Shown piece by piece: positions 55,603 through 64,000 of a stretch of DNA of 64,000 nt. The notes under the pieces were generated by a model. That model was not told where the DNA came from. It worked only from the letters and a program-made list of their open reading frames with translations, and searched no databases. The DNA comes from Pseudomonas sp. CCI4.2 (GTDB lineage Bacteria > Pseudomonadota > Gammaproteobacteria > Pseudomonadales > Pseudomonadaceae), in NCBI RefSeq assembly GCF_034350045.1, contig NZ_CP133781.1, positions 3,334,501-3,398,500 on the forward strand. The letters are read 5' to 3'. Each line of letters begins with the position of its first letter. Position 1 is the stretch's first letter. The position numbers were made by a program, and so were the translations under genes.

Positions 55603-55639
55603 AGGGTTTTCATACAAATCCTGCAGCGGGATCGTCGTT

Positions 55640-57037
55640 TTAGGCCAACGCGCCACCCCGGCGGCATTCAAGAGTCAAGTTGGCGCCGCCGGCAGGGCTG
55701 GTGTCGATGTGCAGTTTGAAGCCGTGCAAATTGACGATGGCGGCAACAATGGAAAGGCCCAGGCCGAAGCCACTCTGCTGGCTGCCGTCTGCGCAGCGGT
55801 AGAACCGTTGAAACACAGCGTCGCGTTCGGCGACCGGGATGCCAGGGCCGGAGTCCTGGATTTCGATGCGGGTGCCTTCGCCGTCACCGTCGCAGTAGGC
55901 GCTGAGGATGACCACCCCACCCAGAGGACTGAACTTGATGGCGTTGCTCAGCAAGTTGGCCAGTGCCTCAAACAACAACGCGCGGTCGCCCATTAACGTT
56001 GGCAAAAAGGGGGCAAGTCGTAAATCCAGGGTCAGGGCTGCCTCTTCAGCCACCGGTAGATAGAACTCGTAAAGCTCGTGCAACAACGGCCTCGGGTCGA
56101 GTTCGACGAAGCCTGAGCGGCGTTGGTGGTCTTCGAGTTCAGAAATCCGTAATAGGCCACGAAAACGCGCCATCAATGTGTCCGCTTCAGCGATAACCTG
56201 GCCCATCTGCAGCGCCTGGGTCGAGTCTTCCGGTGACTGCTGTTGAATGCGGTACAGTTGGGCGCGCAGGCGGGTCAGTGGAGTTCGTAGGTCGTGGGCG
56301 ATGTTGTCGCAGACGCCTTTTACTTCGTTCATCAGCTTCTCGATGCGATCGAGCATTGCATTTACGATCACTGCCAGCATGTCAAGTTCGTCACGGCGGT
56401 CTGATACCGGTAGGCGTCGGGCCAGGTCGCCGGCAACGATGGACTCGGCGCTGGCCTGTAGGCCGCGTATTCGGCGCAACGGTCGGCGGCGCAACAAGTG
56501 CCACCCTGCAACGCCGGGAATGATGGTCAGGGACATGGCCCACAACAACGCGTGCCAAATAATAGTGGTGACGGCAAACAGCGAACCGTTGTCGCGCACC
56601 AGTATCAGCCAGCGCCCGTCATGGGTTTGGGTGGCCACTGCGTCACAGCTGTTTTGCGGCAACTGCGGGTCGTCGGAGTCGATGCAGTCGCTCAGTTCAT
56701 GAATTTTCCCGTCCAGCGGCAAGTTGGCAGGGATGCTGTTGACCGGGCCACGGATGGGTCGATATTCGCTGTCAAACAGCCCGTAGGCATCCACCGCGCG
56801 CATGTCGAATTTTTCGCTGGTGTTCAGCGCATCGATCAGTTGATAACCCTGAAACCGCGCAAAGAGGTGTTGCCGTTGGGTTAGCGAGTGGCGGGCCAGG
56901 GTGCTCAGATAGCCCGTAACTTCCCAATACAGCACCCCCATGAGGATGCCGCTCCAGGCGACGAACAGAAAACTGTACAACGCCAGCAGACGGCTGCTGG
57001 ATGAGCGCCAGCCTTTAGAGGGGTTCAGCAATGACAT
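55640..57037 (-). CDS. Membrane sensor histidine kinase
   Basis: A 465-residue sensor with two membrane segments (about 15-37 and 165-187) flanking a periplasmic domain of about 130 residues. A HAMP region (SIVAGDLARRLPVSDRRDE) leads to the H box NIAHDLRTPLTRLRAQ, then N box (ALANLLSNAIKFS), G1 (QDSGPGIP) and G2 (GFGLGLSIVAAI). The response regulator gene upstream overlaps by 23 bases. Signal unknown. Confidence 0.93.
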   Translation of the reverse strand: MSLLNPSKGWRSSSSRLLALYSFLFVAWSGILMGVLYWEVTGYLSTLARHSLTQRQHLFARFQGYQLIDALNTSEKFDMRAVDAYGLFDSEYRPIRGPVNSIPANLPLDGKIHELSDCIDSDDPQLPQNSCDAVATQTHDGRWLILVRDNGSLFAVTTIIWHALLWAMSLTIIPGVAGWHLLRRRPLRRIRGLQASAESIVAGDLARRLPVSDRRDELDMLAVIVNAMLDRIEKLMNEVKGVCDNIAHDLRTPLTRLRAQLYRIQQQSPEDSTQALQMGQVIAEADTLMARFRGLLRISELEDHQRRSGFVELDPRPLLHELYEFYLPVAEEAALTLDLRLAPFLPTLMGDRALLFEALANLLSNAIKFSPLGGVVILSAYCDGDGEGTRIEIQDSGPGIPVAERDAVFQRFYRCADGSQQSGFGLGLSIVAAIVNLHGFKLHIDTSPAGGANLTLECRRGGALA

Positions 57038-57698
57038 AACCCGAGCCTCGCACGGTCCGAATCAGCGGTGTCAGGCCAGGGGCATCGATCTTTTTGCGCA
57101 GACGCCCGATGTGCACGTCGATCAGGTTGGTGCCGGGGTCGAAATGGTAGCCCCAGACTTCCTCGAAAATCATCATTCGGGTAATGATTTGCCCGGTGTT
57201 GCGCATCATGAATTCCAGCAGTTTGTATTCAGTGGGCAGCAGGCTCAGGGGCTGATCGCCACGGCTGGCTTCGCGGCTGATCAGATTGAGCGCCAAGTCA
57301 CCGACGTGCAACACGGTCTCGGCTTCACTGACTGGATTGTGGCGCCGCAGCAACACCTCGACCCGGGCGGCCATTTCGTCGGAAGCGAAAGGTTTGGACA
57401 AGTAGTCGTCACCCCCTGCACGCAAACCCCGCACGCGCTCGTCAACATCCGATAGCGCGCTGATCATCAGGATCGGGGTGGAAATGCCCAAGGCGCGCAA
57501 GGTGGTGACGATGGCCAGACCGTTCACTTCCGGCAACATGCGGTCCAAGGTGATCAAGTCATACCCGCCGCTCACGGCGCGTACCAAGCCTTCGCGGCCA
57601 TTGTCTACCCAGTCAACATCGAGTCCATGACTGCTCAATTCGGCAACGATTTCCTGCGCCGTGACGGCATCGTCCTCGATGGTCAGAATTCGGGTCAT
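57015..57698 (-). CDS. OmpR-family response regulator
   Basis: A 227-residue regulator with a receiver domain (phospho-acceptor Asp in LITLDRMLPEVNGLAIV, Lys in DDYLSKPF) and a winged-helix DNA-binding domain (LLPTEYKLLEFMMRN, VDVHIGRLRKKID region). It overlaps its kinase gene by 23 bases and forms a two-component system with it. Confidence 0.95.
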   Translation of the reverse strand: MTRILTIEDDAVTAQEIVAELSSHGLDVDWVDNGREGLVRAVSGGYDLITLDRMLPEVNGLAIVTTLRALGISTPILMISALSDVDERVRGLRAGGDDYLSKPFASDEMAARVEVLLRRHNPVSEAETVLHVGDLALNLISREASRGDQPLSLLPTEYKLLEFMMRNTGQIITRMMIFEEVWGYHFDPGTNLIDVHIGRLRKKIDAPGLTPLIRTVRGSGYVIAEPL

Positions 57699-57849
57699 GG
57701 GGAGAAATACCTGAAAGGTTTACGGCAGAGGGGTAGCATTTTGCCCCTAAATGTTTGGTTACTTTTTAAAAAATAGTTTAGGTGGCTGTGCAGAGACGGC
57801 TGATGTATGTGCCACTAACTGCTACAGCCCTTGTATTCAGGGTGTTTGA

Positions 57850-58722
57850 TTACTTGTCGGCGTTCTTCTGAGCTTTTTTAGGGCCATTTGTTTTTCCGCT
57901 TTCGCTACGGATCTGCGCATGGCTGATCAGGGCGAAAATGAAGCTGCCACCGATGATATTACCCGCCAGCGTCGGGCCGGCAAACGTCAGCCAAAAGTCT
58001 TTCCAAGGCAATTGCCCGGCAAAGACCAGGTACGACACTTCTGCCGAGCCAACCACGATGTGGGTGAAATCCCCCAGTGCCATCAGATAGGTGATGAACA
58101 GGATGATCCAGATTTTCGCGCTTTCCATGGACGGAATCATCCAGACCATGGTCGCAATCATCCAACCGGAAATGATGCCCTTGGAGAACATCTGGCTCAC
58201 GTCGTTCTCCATAACCTTGTGGCCGATGTCGAGAAACGCCGCATCGGTTTTCGGGTCAAAAATCGGTAAATGCAACATCACGTAAGCCACCAGCAACGTA
58301 CCAGTCAAATTGCCGATCAGCACGACGCTCCATAGACGCAGCAGCCGTGCGAAGTTACGCAAGGTCGGTTTGCTCATGACGGGCAAGACGGCGGTCAGGG
58401 TGTTTTCGGTGAACAATTGCTGCCTTGCCAGAATCACCGCGAGAAAACCTGCTGAATAGCCTAGGCAAGCAATCACTTTGCTGGCTTCGCCCGCGGGTAA
58501 TCGCGCATTGAACAAACCCATGGCCATTAGCGACAAACCCATCGTCAGACCGGCGGCCAGTGCCGACCACCACAGCGCGGCCACGCTGCGCTCCAATTCC
58601 TGATCGCCTTGCAAGCGGATGGTTTCATGCAGCACCGCCGCACGGGGCGGTTGGTGTTTGTCGACGTCCTTTTCTTCTTCCTCGGACAGCCCTGGGGTCT
58701 TGCCGTCTGTTTTGCTGACCAT
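57850..58722 (-). CDS. Formate/nitrite transporter family protein (YfdC-like)
   Basis: A 290-residue channel-like protein with six membrane segments after a charged N-terminal region of 45 residues. Stretches include LARQQLFTENTLTAVLP, FGTLLV-like LIGNLTGTLLVAYVML and LGDFTHIVVGSAEVSYLVF, as in YfdC-type FNT proteins. It may move small monovalent anions. It stands alone between the two-component system and the GNAT gene. Confidence 0.82.
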   Translation of the reverse strand: MVSKTDGKTPGLSEEEEKDVDKHQPPRAAVLHETIRLQGDQELERSVAALWWSALAAGLTMGLSLMAMGLFNARLPAGEASKVIACLGYSAGFLAVILARQQLFTENTLTAVLPVMSKPTLRNFARLLRLWSVVLIGNLTGTLLVAYVMLHLPIFDPKTDAAFLDIGHKVMENDVSQMFSKGIISGWMIATMVWMIPSMESAKIWIILFITYLMALGDFTHIVVGSAEVSYLVFAGQLPWKDFWLTFAGPTLAGNIIGGSFIFALISHAQIRSESGKTNGPKKAQKNADK

Positions 58723-58885
58723 AAAAGTCCTTGGTTCGGGTGCTGAGACATTTTTAGTGCATGGAATGCTGCACGGCGCTGGTGGTTAAGACACACTCCG
58801 GTGCCGAGCGTTCGGCCCACTCTTTTATCGGGCCACGGGCGCAGGTTTTTTGCCGAGCATTACGTATTTATTCAGGAGAAACACC

Positions 58886-59368
58886 GTGAGTATCCACATT
58901 CGTGAAGCGACCAGAGCCGATGCCGAGGTGATCCTTGGCTTTATCACCGAACTGGCGATCTACGAAAACGCCGAACACGAAGTATTGGCCAGCGTGGCGG
59001 ACATCGAACGCAGCCTGTTCGACGAGCCGTCCCCGGCGCGGGCCTTGATCTGTTTGCTGGACGATCAGCCGATTGGCTTCGCCGTGTATTTTCTCAGCTA
59101 CTCCACTTGGCAGGGCCGCAAGGGGTTGTACCTGGAAGACCTGTTTGTTTCTTCGCAGCACCGGGGTGTGGGCGCCGGGAAAAAGCTGCTTCGCCATCTG
59201 GCGAAACTGGCGTACGACAGCGGCTGCGGGCGTTTTGAGTGGAGTGTGCTGGACTGGAACACCCCGGCCATCGATTTCTATAAATCCATCGGCGCGCAGC
59301 CGCAGGAAGAGTGGGTGCGTTACCGCTTGGCTGGCGACACATTGAAAGACTTCGCGCTGGGCGAGTGA
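58886..59368 (+). CDS. GNAT family N-acetyltransferase
   Basis: A 160-residue acetyltransferase. The acetyl-CoA loop is SSQHRGVGAGKKLLRHLAKL, preceded by GLYLEDLFV; the C-terminal part has RFEWSVLDWNTPAIDFYKSI. Similar to spermidine/diamine acetyltransferases. GTG start with CAGGAGAA upstream. Its 3' end overlaps the convergent pncA gene by 49 bases. Confidence 0.85.
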   Translation: MSIHIREATRADAEVILGFITELAIYENAEHEVLASVADIERSLFDEPSPARALICLLDDQPIGFAVYFLSYSTWQGRKGLYLEDLFVSSQHRGVGAGKKLLRHLAKLAYDSGCGRFEWSVLDWNTPAIDFYKSIGAQPQEEWVRYRLAGDTLKDFALGE

Positions 59369-60027
59369 TCATTACGGTCACTCAATACCTCGTCGGATTC
59401 GATGCGTTGCACCCCGGCCAGCAGCATCGTTTCCCACGCGGCGTCGAGTGAGCCATTCAAGTCGATGGCGCGGCAGGCGTCGGCGATGACAAAGGTGGTA
59501 AAACCTTCGCCCCGGGCGTCTTGTGCCGACCACGCCACGCAAAAATCCAGCGCGAGGCCGACCACAAACACCGTGTGTATGCCGCGATCCTTGAGGTAGC
59601 CGGCGAGCCCGGTGCGGGTACAACGATCTGCTTCAAGAAACGCCGAATAGCTGTCGATGCACGGGTTATAGCCCTTGCGCACCACCAGTTGAGCGTTGGG
59701 CAGATCAAGGTCGGCGTGCAACTCGGCGCCTGGGCTGCCTTGTACGCAGTGGTCGGGCCACAAGGTTTGTGCGCCGTACGGCAGGTGAATACTGTCGAAC
59801 GGTTTGCGCTCGGCATGGCTGGAGGCAAACGAGATATGCCCGGCAGGGTGCCAGTCCTGAGTAATGACCACGTTGCGAAAGCACGCCCCGAGTCGATTGA
59901 TCAACGGCACCAAGGCATCGCCATCGGCGACCGCCAGTTGCCCACCGGGCATGAAGTCGTTCTGCATGTCGATGACTAGCAGTGCGCTAGCAGGGCTGGA
60001 GGGTAAGAAAGTGCTAGGAAAACTCAT
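59320..60027 (-). CDS. pncA: PncA, nicotinamidase
   Basis: A 235-residue isochorismatase-fold hydrolase that converts nicotinamide to nicotinate in NAD recycling. Catalytic Asp in LLVIDMQNDFMPGG, Lys in LVVRKGYNP and Cys in VGLALDFCVAWSAQDA are present. The ATG at 60027 has GGCGGAGC upstream, preferred over one seven codons earlier. The last 20 residues extend past the usual end and lie over the convergent GNAT gene. Confidence 0.9.
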   Translation of the reverse strand: MSFPSTFLPSSPASALLVIDMQNDFMPGGQLAVADGDALVPLINRLGACFRNVVITQDWHPAGHISFASSHAERKPFDSIHLPYGAQTLWPDHCVQGSPGAELHADLDLPNAQLVVRKGYNPCIDSYSAFLEADRCTRTGLAGYLKDRGIHTVFVVGLALDFCVAWSAQDARGEGFTTFVIADACRAIDLNGSLDAAWETMLLAGVQRIESDEVLSDRNDHSPSAKSFNVSPAKR

Positions 60028-60452
60028 GTTCAGCTCCGCCTTGAGCATTATCCGCGGGCGCGGAAAGGTCCAGTGTGCCTGAGGCTGCGCAGAACCATAA
60101 GGCGCCGTTGAGCGCCTTAATCGATAAAGCGGCGAATTATAGTCAGTGTTGTCTGTACTGGCCTCTTTCCGAAACCGATATTCAATTCACCAACGATCTA
60201 CGGGCGGGCAGCCATCTATAGAGCCAACGTGTTGGCGAAAGCCGGGACGGCTCTGGGGTTTCATTGGGACGGTTTATAGCAAGCAGCCGCAGATACTGTA
60301 GGCTTGCCTGCGAAGCGGCCCGTAGTCGCGCCGCTGATGTCGACCTGAAACCTGGGTCGCCTGCATTGACGCTTTCGTTGGCAAGCCACATAGATTTTTG
60401 GCAGACACGGAAGAGTAGGCACTGAACATCTGATCGCAGCCTTCGGCAGCGC
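60028..60452. other. Intergenic region with repeat remnants
   Basis: No gene is supported. It contains half of a GTAGGAGCCAAC-type repeat (60219-60244) and a diverged GTGGGAGCAGG-type element (about 60301-60389), followed by sequence shared with 29099-29160. Confidence 0.6.
60301..60389. repeat. GTGGGAGCAGG-type element, diverged
   Basis: Contains GGCTTGCCTGCGAAGCGGCC, CGCCGCTGATGTCGACCTGA and GACGCTTTCGTTGGCAAGCC. The outer GTGGGAG ends are lost. The flanking sequence matches that around 28991-29098. Confidence 0.7.
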
Positions 60453-61715
60453 CTACAGATCAGGCATGGAATGGTCGCCGACCTCATTCGCCTTGGCCAA
60501 CATCACCAGCAACAGCACATTCGCTCCCGCTTCGGCCCAATGTGGATGGATGTGTTCAGCTTCGTTATGGCTCAGTCCGTCCACGCACGGGACGAAGATC
60601 ATGGCGGTGGGCGCCACTCGGCTGAGGTAGCAGGCATCGTGCCCGGCGCCGGATATGATCGGTCGCTGGGTGTAGCCCAATGCGGTGGCCGCCTGGCTGA
60701 CGTGGCGGATGCAATCGGCATCAAACTCAATCGGCGCGTATTGGAAAATCTGCTCCACCTGGTACCTGAGGCCGATTTCCAGGGCCATCCGCTTGACCGC
60801 TTCGCGCAGTTTTATGTCCAGTTCAACCAGCACCGATTCGTTCGGGTGGCGAAACTCGACGCTGAAAAAGACCCGGCCCGGCACTACGTTGCGTGAGTTC
60901 GGAAAGACGTTGGCCATGCCCACTGTTGCTCGGCCTTCATCACCTTGTTCCAACCCCAGCGAGTGAACCGCTTCCACCACTCGCGCAAAGCCGAGCAGGG
61001 CGTCGAGGCGGTGATTCATCGGCGTGGTGCCGGCGTGTGCGCTACGGCCGGTCAGTTCAACTTCGTACCAGCGCTGCCCTTGAGCACCGGTGACCACGCC
61101 AATTGTAATGTGCTCAGCCTCCAGAATCGGGCCTTGTTCGATGTGCAGTTCAAAGGCGGCATGAATGGCTCGGCCGCCCATGGGCTCTGTCCCGGCATAG
61201 CCAATCTGCTCCAGCGCCTGACCAATGCTGACGCCCGCCGCGTCGGTGCGTGACAAGCCGTAGTCGAGGTCGAACACCCCGGCGTAAACCCCGGAGGCAA
61301 TCATCGCGGGCGCGAAACGCGAGCCTTCTTCGTTGGTCCAGTTGACCACTTCGATGGGGCGCTCGGTCTGGATCTCCTGATCGTTCAACGCGCGCAGTAC
61401 CTCAAGGCCGGCCATTACGCCGTAGATGCCATCGAACTTGCCGCCGGTGGGTTGAGAGTCGCCATGGGACCCGGTGAGTACCGGTGCCAGTGAATTATTG
61501 CGACCGGCGCGGCGGGCGAAAATATTGCCCATGGCGTCGACGCGCACGCTGCAACCGGCTTCTGTTGCCCAGCGCACGAACAGGTCGCGGCCGACGCGAT
61601 CTTCTTCGCTCAAGGCCAGACGGCAGACGCCGCCCTTGGGAATCGCGCCGATCTGCGCCATCTCCATCAACGACTCCCACAAGCGCGTGCCGTTTACCCA
61701 AGGTTGAACACTCAT
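60453..61715 (-). CDS. Zn-dependent N-carbamoyl-L-amino acid hydrolase (possible N-carbamoyl-cysteine hydrolase)
   Basis: A 420-residue M20-type amidase/carbamoylase. Metal residues appear in LTGSHGDSQPTGGKFDGIYG, NWTNEEGSRFAPAMIASG and ELHIEQGPILEAE; FRHPNESVLVELD is in the dimerisation domain and GAGHDACYLSRVAP near the end. It overlaps the upstream gene as ATGA. That neighbour resembles 2-aminothiazoline-4-carboxylate hydrolase, so this enzyme probably releases the amino acid from the N-carbamoyl product. Other carbamoyl amino acids cannot be excluded. Confidence 0.82.
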   Translation of the reverse strand: MSVQPWVNGTRLWESLMEMAQIGAIPKGGVCRLALSEEDRVGRDLFVRWATEAGCSVRVDAMGNIFARRAGRNNSLAPVLTGSHGDSQPTGGKFDGIYGVMAGLEVLRALNDQEIQTERPIEVVNWTNEEGSRFAPAMIASGVYAGVFDLDYGLSRTDAAGVSIGQALEQIGYAGTEPMGGRAIHAAFELHIEQGPILEAEHITIGVVTGAQGQRWYEVELTGRSAHAGTTPMNHRLDALLGFARVVEAVHSLGLEQGDEGRATVGMANVFPNSRNVVPGRVFFSVEFRHPNESVLVELDIKLREAVKRMALEIGLRYQVEQIFQYAPIEFDADCIRHVSQAATALGYTQRPIISGAGHDACYLSRVAPTAMIFVPCVDGLSHNEAEHIHPHWAEAGANVLLLVMLAKANEVGDHSMPDL

Positions 61716-62203
61716 GCCGTGTGCTCCTGATCCTTGACCCGGTAGCGGAAATTGCAATGTGAAGCGCCGCCCATGAGGGTTTGGGTGCGCACCAATTGGA
61801 CCCTGGGGTCGTAGCCGACAATGAACAGCTCATCGCGATTGCACGACAGCAAGTGTCCGATCTCACCCAGACCCATCTCGTGGTACATCTCGGCATAGCG
61901 GCAGCGTTTGACGTCATAGTCGAAATGCACGGCGTCGCTGGCGATGATTTCGACCTTCAGCGCATCGTCCTTTTCCCACAACGCTTGTAGCGCGACGAAA
62001 CCCTCAAGACTTGGGCCTTGCGGTTCCCGCGCGGCGAACTGTCGGCCGGCCTCAACGGCGGCCTGCGACACCGCTTCGCCAATGACGGCAGCGGCTTTTT
62101 CTTGTCCGTAATCACGCAGCAGAATCTGGTAAATGGGCTTGATTATTTCGGCTTCGATCCGCCGTCTGGCGAGAATCCCCAGTTCGCCGTCGTGAATACT
62201 CAT
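61712..62203 (-). CDS. L-2-aminothiazoline-4-carboxylate (ATC) hydrolase-like protein
   Basis: A 163-residue protein resembling the ATC hydrolase family: RRRIEAEIIKPIYQILLRDY near the start, FDYDVKRCRYAEMYHEMGL in the centre and GGASHCNFRYRVKD at the C-terminus, with several cysteines that may bind metal. ATC hydrolase opens the thiazoline ring to N-carbamoyl-L-cysteine, and the overlapping downstream gene encodes a fitting carbamoylase. Divergent from a LysR regulator. The assignment rests on family resemblance. Confidence 0.72.
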   Translation of the reverse strand: MSIHDGELGILARRRIEAEIIKPIYQILLRDYGQEKAAAVIGEAVSQAAVEAGRQFAAREPQGPSLEGFVALQALWEKDDALKVEIIASDAVHFDYDVKRCRYAEMYHEMGLGEIGHLLSCNRDELFIVGYDPRVQLVRTQTLMGGASHCNFRYRVKDQEHTA

Positions 62204-62355
62204 GTGCTGGCCCTCGGTCGATTAACGCTGATGATGCACAGTAAGTATTTATTCTGTTTTTATCAAATATCAGAACGGTCTATAGGGTAGATATCAATGT
62301 TCATTGAGTAACATAAGGCTGTTAATGAGATTGAACTAAGGTTTAAACTCAATAC

Positions 62356-63261
62356 ATGAAAAATACAGAACAGTTGGATAACGATCCACCATTGCGTGCG
62401 GTGCGTACGTTTGAAGCCTTCGCCCGTCATGGCGGTGTGAACAGTGCTGCCCGAGAACTGGATGTTTCGCCGTCTGCGGTGAGCCATCAACTGCGGCTGC
62501 TGGAGACATTTCTCCGACAGCCGTTGACTGCCCGGCAAGGACGCAATCTGATTCTGACGGACGAGGGACGTGAGTATTACCGGGCGATTCGGTCGGCGTT
62601 TGCGGTACTGCGCAGCGCCACTGACCATGTGCGGGAAAAGTCGGTCATGCGCCAGGTCACCATCAGCCTGATCCCGTTGTTTGGCATCAATCTGTTCATT
62701 CCGCGTCTGGCGGAATTTCTGCAGGAGAATCCGGGATTGGACATCAACGTGACCTACGCCAATCACCGAAGTTATCCCAGTGACGCGGCGGACATCTCGA
62801 TTCGGTTTGGCACTGGGCATTGGCCGGGTTATCACAGCGAGCTGTTGATCTCCGGCGCGGTGGGCGCCTATTGCAGTCGGGATTTCGCCGAATGGCATAG
62901 CCCGATTGCGACACCCGAGGCATTGAGTGAATTGCCGTTATTGCACGACGAAGAGCGCGGCACCTGGGCGCAGTGGTTCGCCGCTGCGGAGGTCAAACAC
63001 CCGGCGGCGTTGAATGGGTTGCTGTTTGAAGATGGGCAACTGGCACTGACCGCGACGTTGACCGGGCTGGGTTGCTCGCTGTTGCGCGAGCCGTTGGTGG
63101 CGCCGCATGTGGCCAGCGGGGAACTGGTCAAACTGTTTGACCTGACCGTGGATGATGGCCGCGCTTACTACCTCTGCCGTCGCGCCGACAGTGAACTGTC
63201 TCGGGAGGGGCTGAATCTGTATAGCTGGGTCAAACGCAGCCATCAATATCTCGGTGGATGA
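62356..63261 (+). CDS. LysR family regulator, GcvA-like
   Basis: A 301-residue regulator. The helix-turn-helix is in AVRTFEAFARHGGVNSAARE with SPSAVSHQLRLLE; the effector domain has DISIRFGTGHWPGYHSELL, a GcvA-type pattern. It is divergent from the ATC hydrolase/carbamoylase pair across about 150 bases and probably controls it. Confidence 0.88.
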   Translation: MKNTEQLDNDPPLRAVRTFEAFARHGGVNSAARELDVSPSAVSHQLRLLETFLRQPLTARQGRNLILTDEGREYYRAIRSAFAVLRSATDHVREKSVMRQVTISLIPLFGINLFIPRLAEFLQENPGLDINVTYANHRSYPSDAADISIRFGTGHWPGYHSELLISGAVGAYCSRDFAEWHSPIATPEALSELPLLHDEERGTWAQWFAAAEVKHPAALNGLLFEDGQLALTATLTGLGCSLLREPLVAPHVASGELVKLFDLTVDDGRAYYLCRRADSELSREGLNLYSWVKRSHQYLGG

Positions 63262-63383
63262 CTTCTCTGTGCCTGACACACCGCATCAAGCTTAGATCGC
63301 CAACAAGTTGGCTCTACAGCGTTGGCGCTACCTTCGGCCTTAGTCTTTGCGCAATATCGGCGCGCCGAACGGTGCTTCGTCCG

Positions 63384-63447
63384 TGCGGCGGCCAAGCCGA
63401 TCCCGCTGTTGCCTCCAGTGATCAATGCCGTTTTGTTGTTTAGGTCA
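63384..63447 (-). pseudogene. SDR N-terminal fragment
   Basis: The minus strand encodes LNNKTALITGGNSGIGLAAA, the first strand and glycine motif of a short-chain dehydrogenase, then runs into unrelated sequence. An ATG upstream is out of frame by one base. The rest of the gene is missing from this window. Confidence 0.6.
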
Positions 63448-63570
63448 TGGTGATCGCCTTTTGAGAGTGGGCGCTTCGAATCAAGGGTCGATGGTGCAGT
63501 GGCTTCCGAGCGTGCGGCCAAGCGTGAGGCGTTTCAGGCGGGGAAATAAATTGATTAGATGCCGCCTGAC

Positions 63571-63644
63571 ACACCGCTTTCGTTGGCAAGCCTCCCACAG
63601 GATTGGCCTTTGACGGCGATTTGGGAGCAGGCTTGCCTGCGAAG
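63571..63644. repeat. GTGGGAGCAGG-type element, rearranged
   Basis: Contains ACCGCTTTCGTTGGCAAGCC, CTCCCACAGG and then TTGGGAGCAGGCTTGCCTGC. The two arms are in reversed order compared with the other copies. Confidence 0.7.
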
Positions 63645-63655
63645 GGTCTTTGAAA

Positions 63656-64000
63656 TCAGAACATCACTTTAACCAGCAAACTTGCGGTGTTCTGGTTGGT
63701 GTCAAAATCCTTGCTGTTTTCGATCCCGTATTTGTTGCTCCAGTAGTCGTACTCGATACCGACGTAGAGCTGCTTCTCACCGAGGCTCATGGCCTTGCCC
63801 AAGTCATATTTGATCTGCGGGTTGAAGTGCAAGTTGGCGTGGTAAGTACCACGAGCGTTTTTGTCGTTGTCCACTACCCAATCCATGAAACCATCGATCA
63901 GGATGTCCGACCCGCGTACCGGAATCGTGTAGGACCAAACTGGGGTGATTTGCCATACGTTATTCCCTGGACGTGTGCCGTCAGGATGGCGCTGGAAGAA
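63656..64000 (-). CDS. Tsx/OmpK-type outer membrane channel (partial)
   Basis: The C-terminal 114 residues; the start lies beyond the window. Beta-strand pattern with NNVWQITPVWSYTIPVRGSD, LIDGFMDWVVDNDK, FNPQIKYDLGKAMS and LYVGIEYDYWSNKYGI, ending in an aromatic residue (VKVMF) as outer membrane beta-barrels do. This matches the nucleoside-specific channel Tsx/OmpK family. Substrate cannot be told from this part. Confidence 0.8.
   Translation of the reverse strand, partial: FFQRHPDGTRPGNNVWQITPVWSYTIPVRGSDILIDGFMDWVVDNDKNARGTYHANLHFNPQIKYDLGKAMSLGEKQLYVGIEYDYWSNKYGIENSKDFDTNQNTASLLVKVMF

Overview
The window looks like chromosome from a Pseudomonas of the fluorescens group. The bkdA1-bkdA2-bkdB-lpdV operon with divergent bkdR, the Pseudomonas-style gene content, and many short inverted intergenic repeats starting GTGGGAGCAGG or GTAGGAGCC all support this. 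No rRNA, tRNA, CRISPR array, integrase or insertion sequence was recognised. The left end cuts an MFS transporter and the right end cuts a Tsx/OmpK-type outer membrane channel gene.

Layout. 1-4.9 kb: MFS transporter and M20 peptidase with a divergent LysR regulator, a Tat-exported Gfo/Idh oxidoreductase, and an internally deleted SDR gene beside an HxlR regulator. 4.9-8.5 kb: an unknown small protein, a Fic-like relic, and a response regulator with TPR-like repeats overlapping a soluble histidine kinase gene. 8.5-28.7 kb, all on the minus strand: a complete uptake [NiFe]-hydrogenase locus. In transcription order it holds hoxA-hoxB-hoxC-hoxJ (H2 sensing), hoxN (nickel uptake), hupSLCDFGHIJK and hypABFCDE. 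29.4-34 kb: DoxX-like protein, GapN-type aldehyde dehydrogenase, a dmeRF-type Ni/Co efflux pair and a FUSC protein. 34-39.7 kb: branched-chain keto acid dehydrogenase. 39.9-43.3 kb: MFS transporter and a two-gene Septu-like defence module (ptuAB). 43.4-51.8 kb: the Nit1C cluster nitA / nitBCDEFGH, known from cyanide-assimilating pseudomonads. 52-55.5 kb: GntR-MFS-amidohydrolase cassette and a short lipoprotein. 55.6-64 kb: two-component system, FNT channel, GNAT, nicotinamidase, a probable ATC hydrolase/N-carbamoyl-cysteine hydrolase pair with a LysR regulator, an SDR relic and the channel gene.

How the genes work together. The small subunit HupS carries all six cysteines that mark oxygen-tolerant group 1d hydrogenases, and HupL has the nickel ligands plus a removable C-terminal tail. 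The regulatory hydrogenase HoxBC, kinase HoxJ and sigma-54 activator HoxA should switch the locus on with H2. Two almost identical sigma-54-like promoters (TGGCACA-N4-TTGTA) precede hupS and hoxN, which suggests that nickel import and the enzyme are co-induced. The nearby dmeRF pair would export excess nickel or cobalt. The nit cluster has its own sigma-54 promoter and palindromic candidate activator sites in front of nitB, opposite nitA.

The features most worth a second look are the histidine-rich insert inside the HypB G-domain, the short HypF, the paired sigma-54 promoters, the ptuAB module, the repeat elements that fill every gap of the nit operon, and the possible link between the nit cluster and the ATC hydrolase pair through cyanide chemistry.
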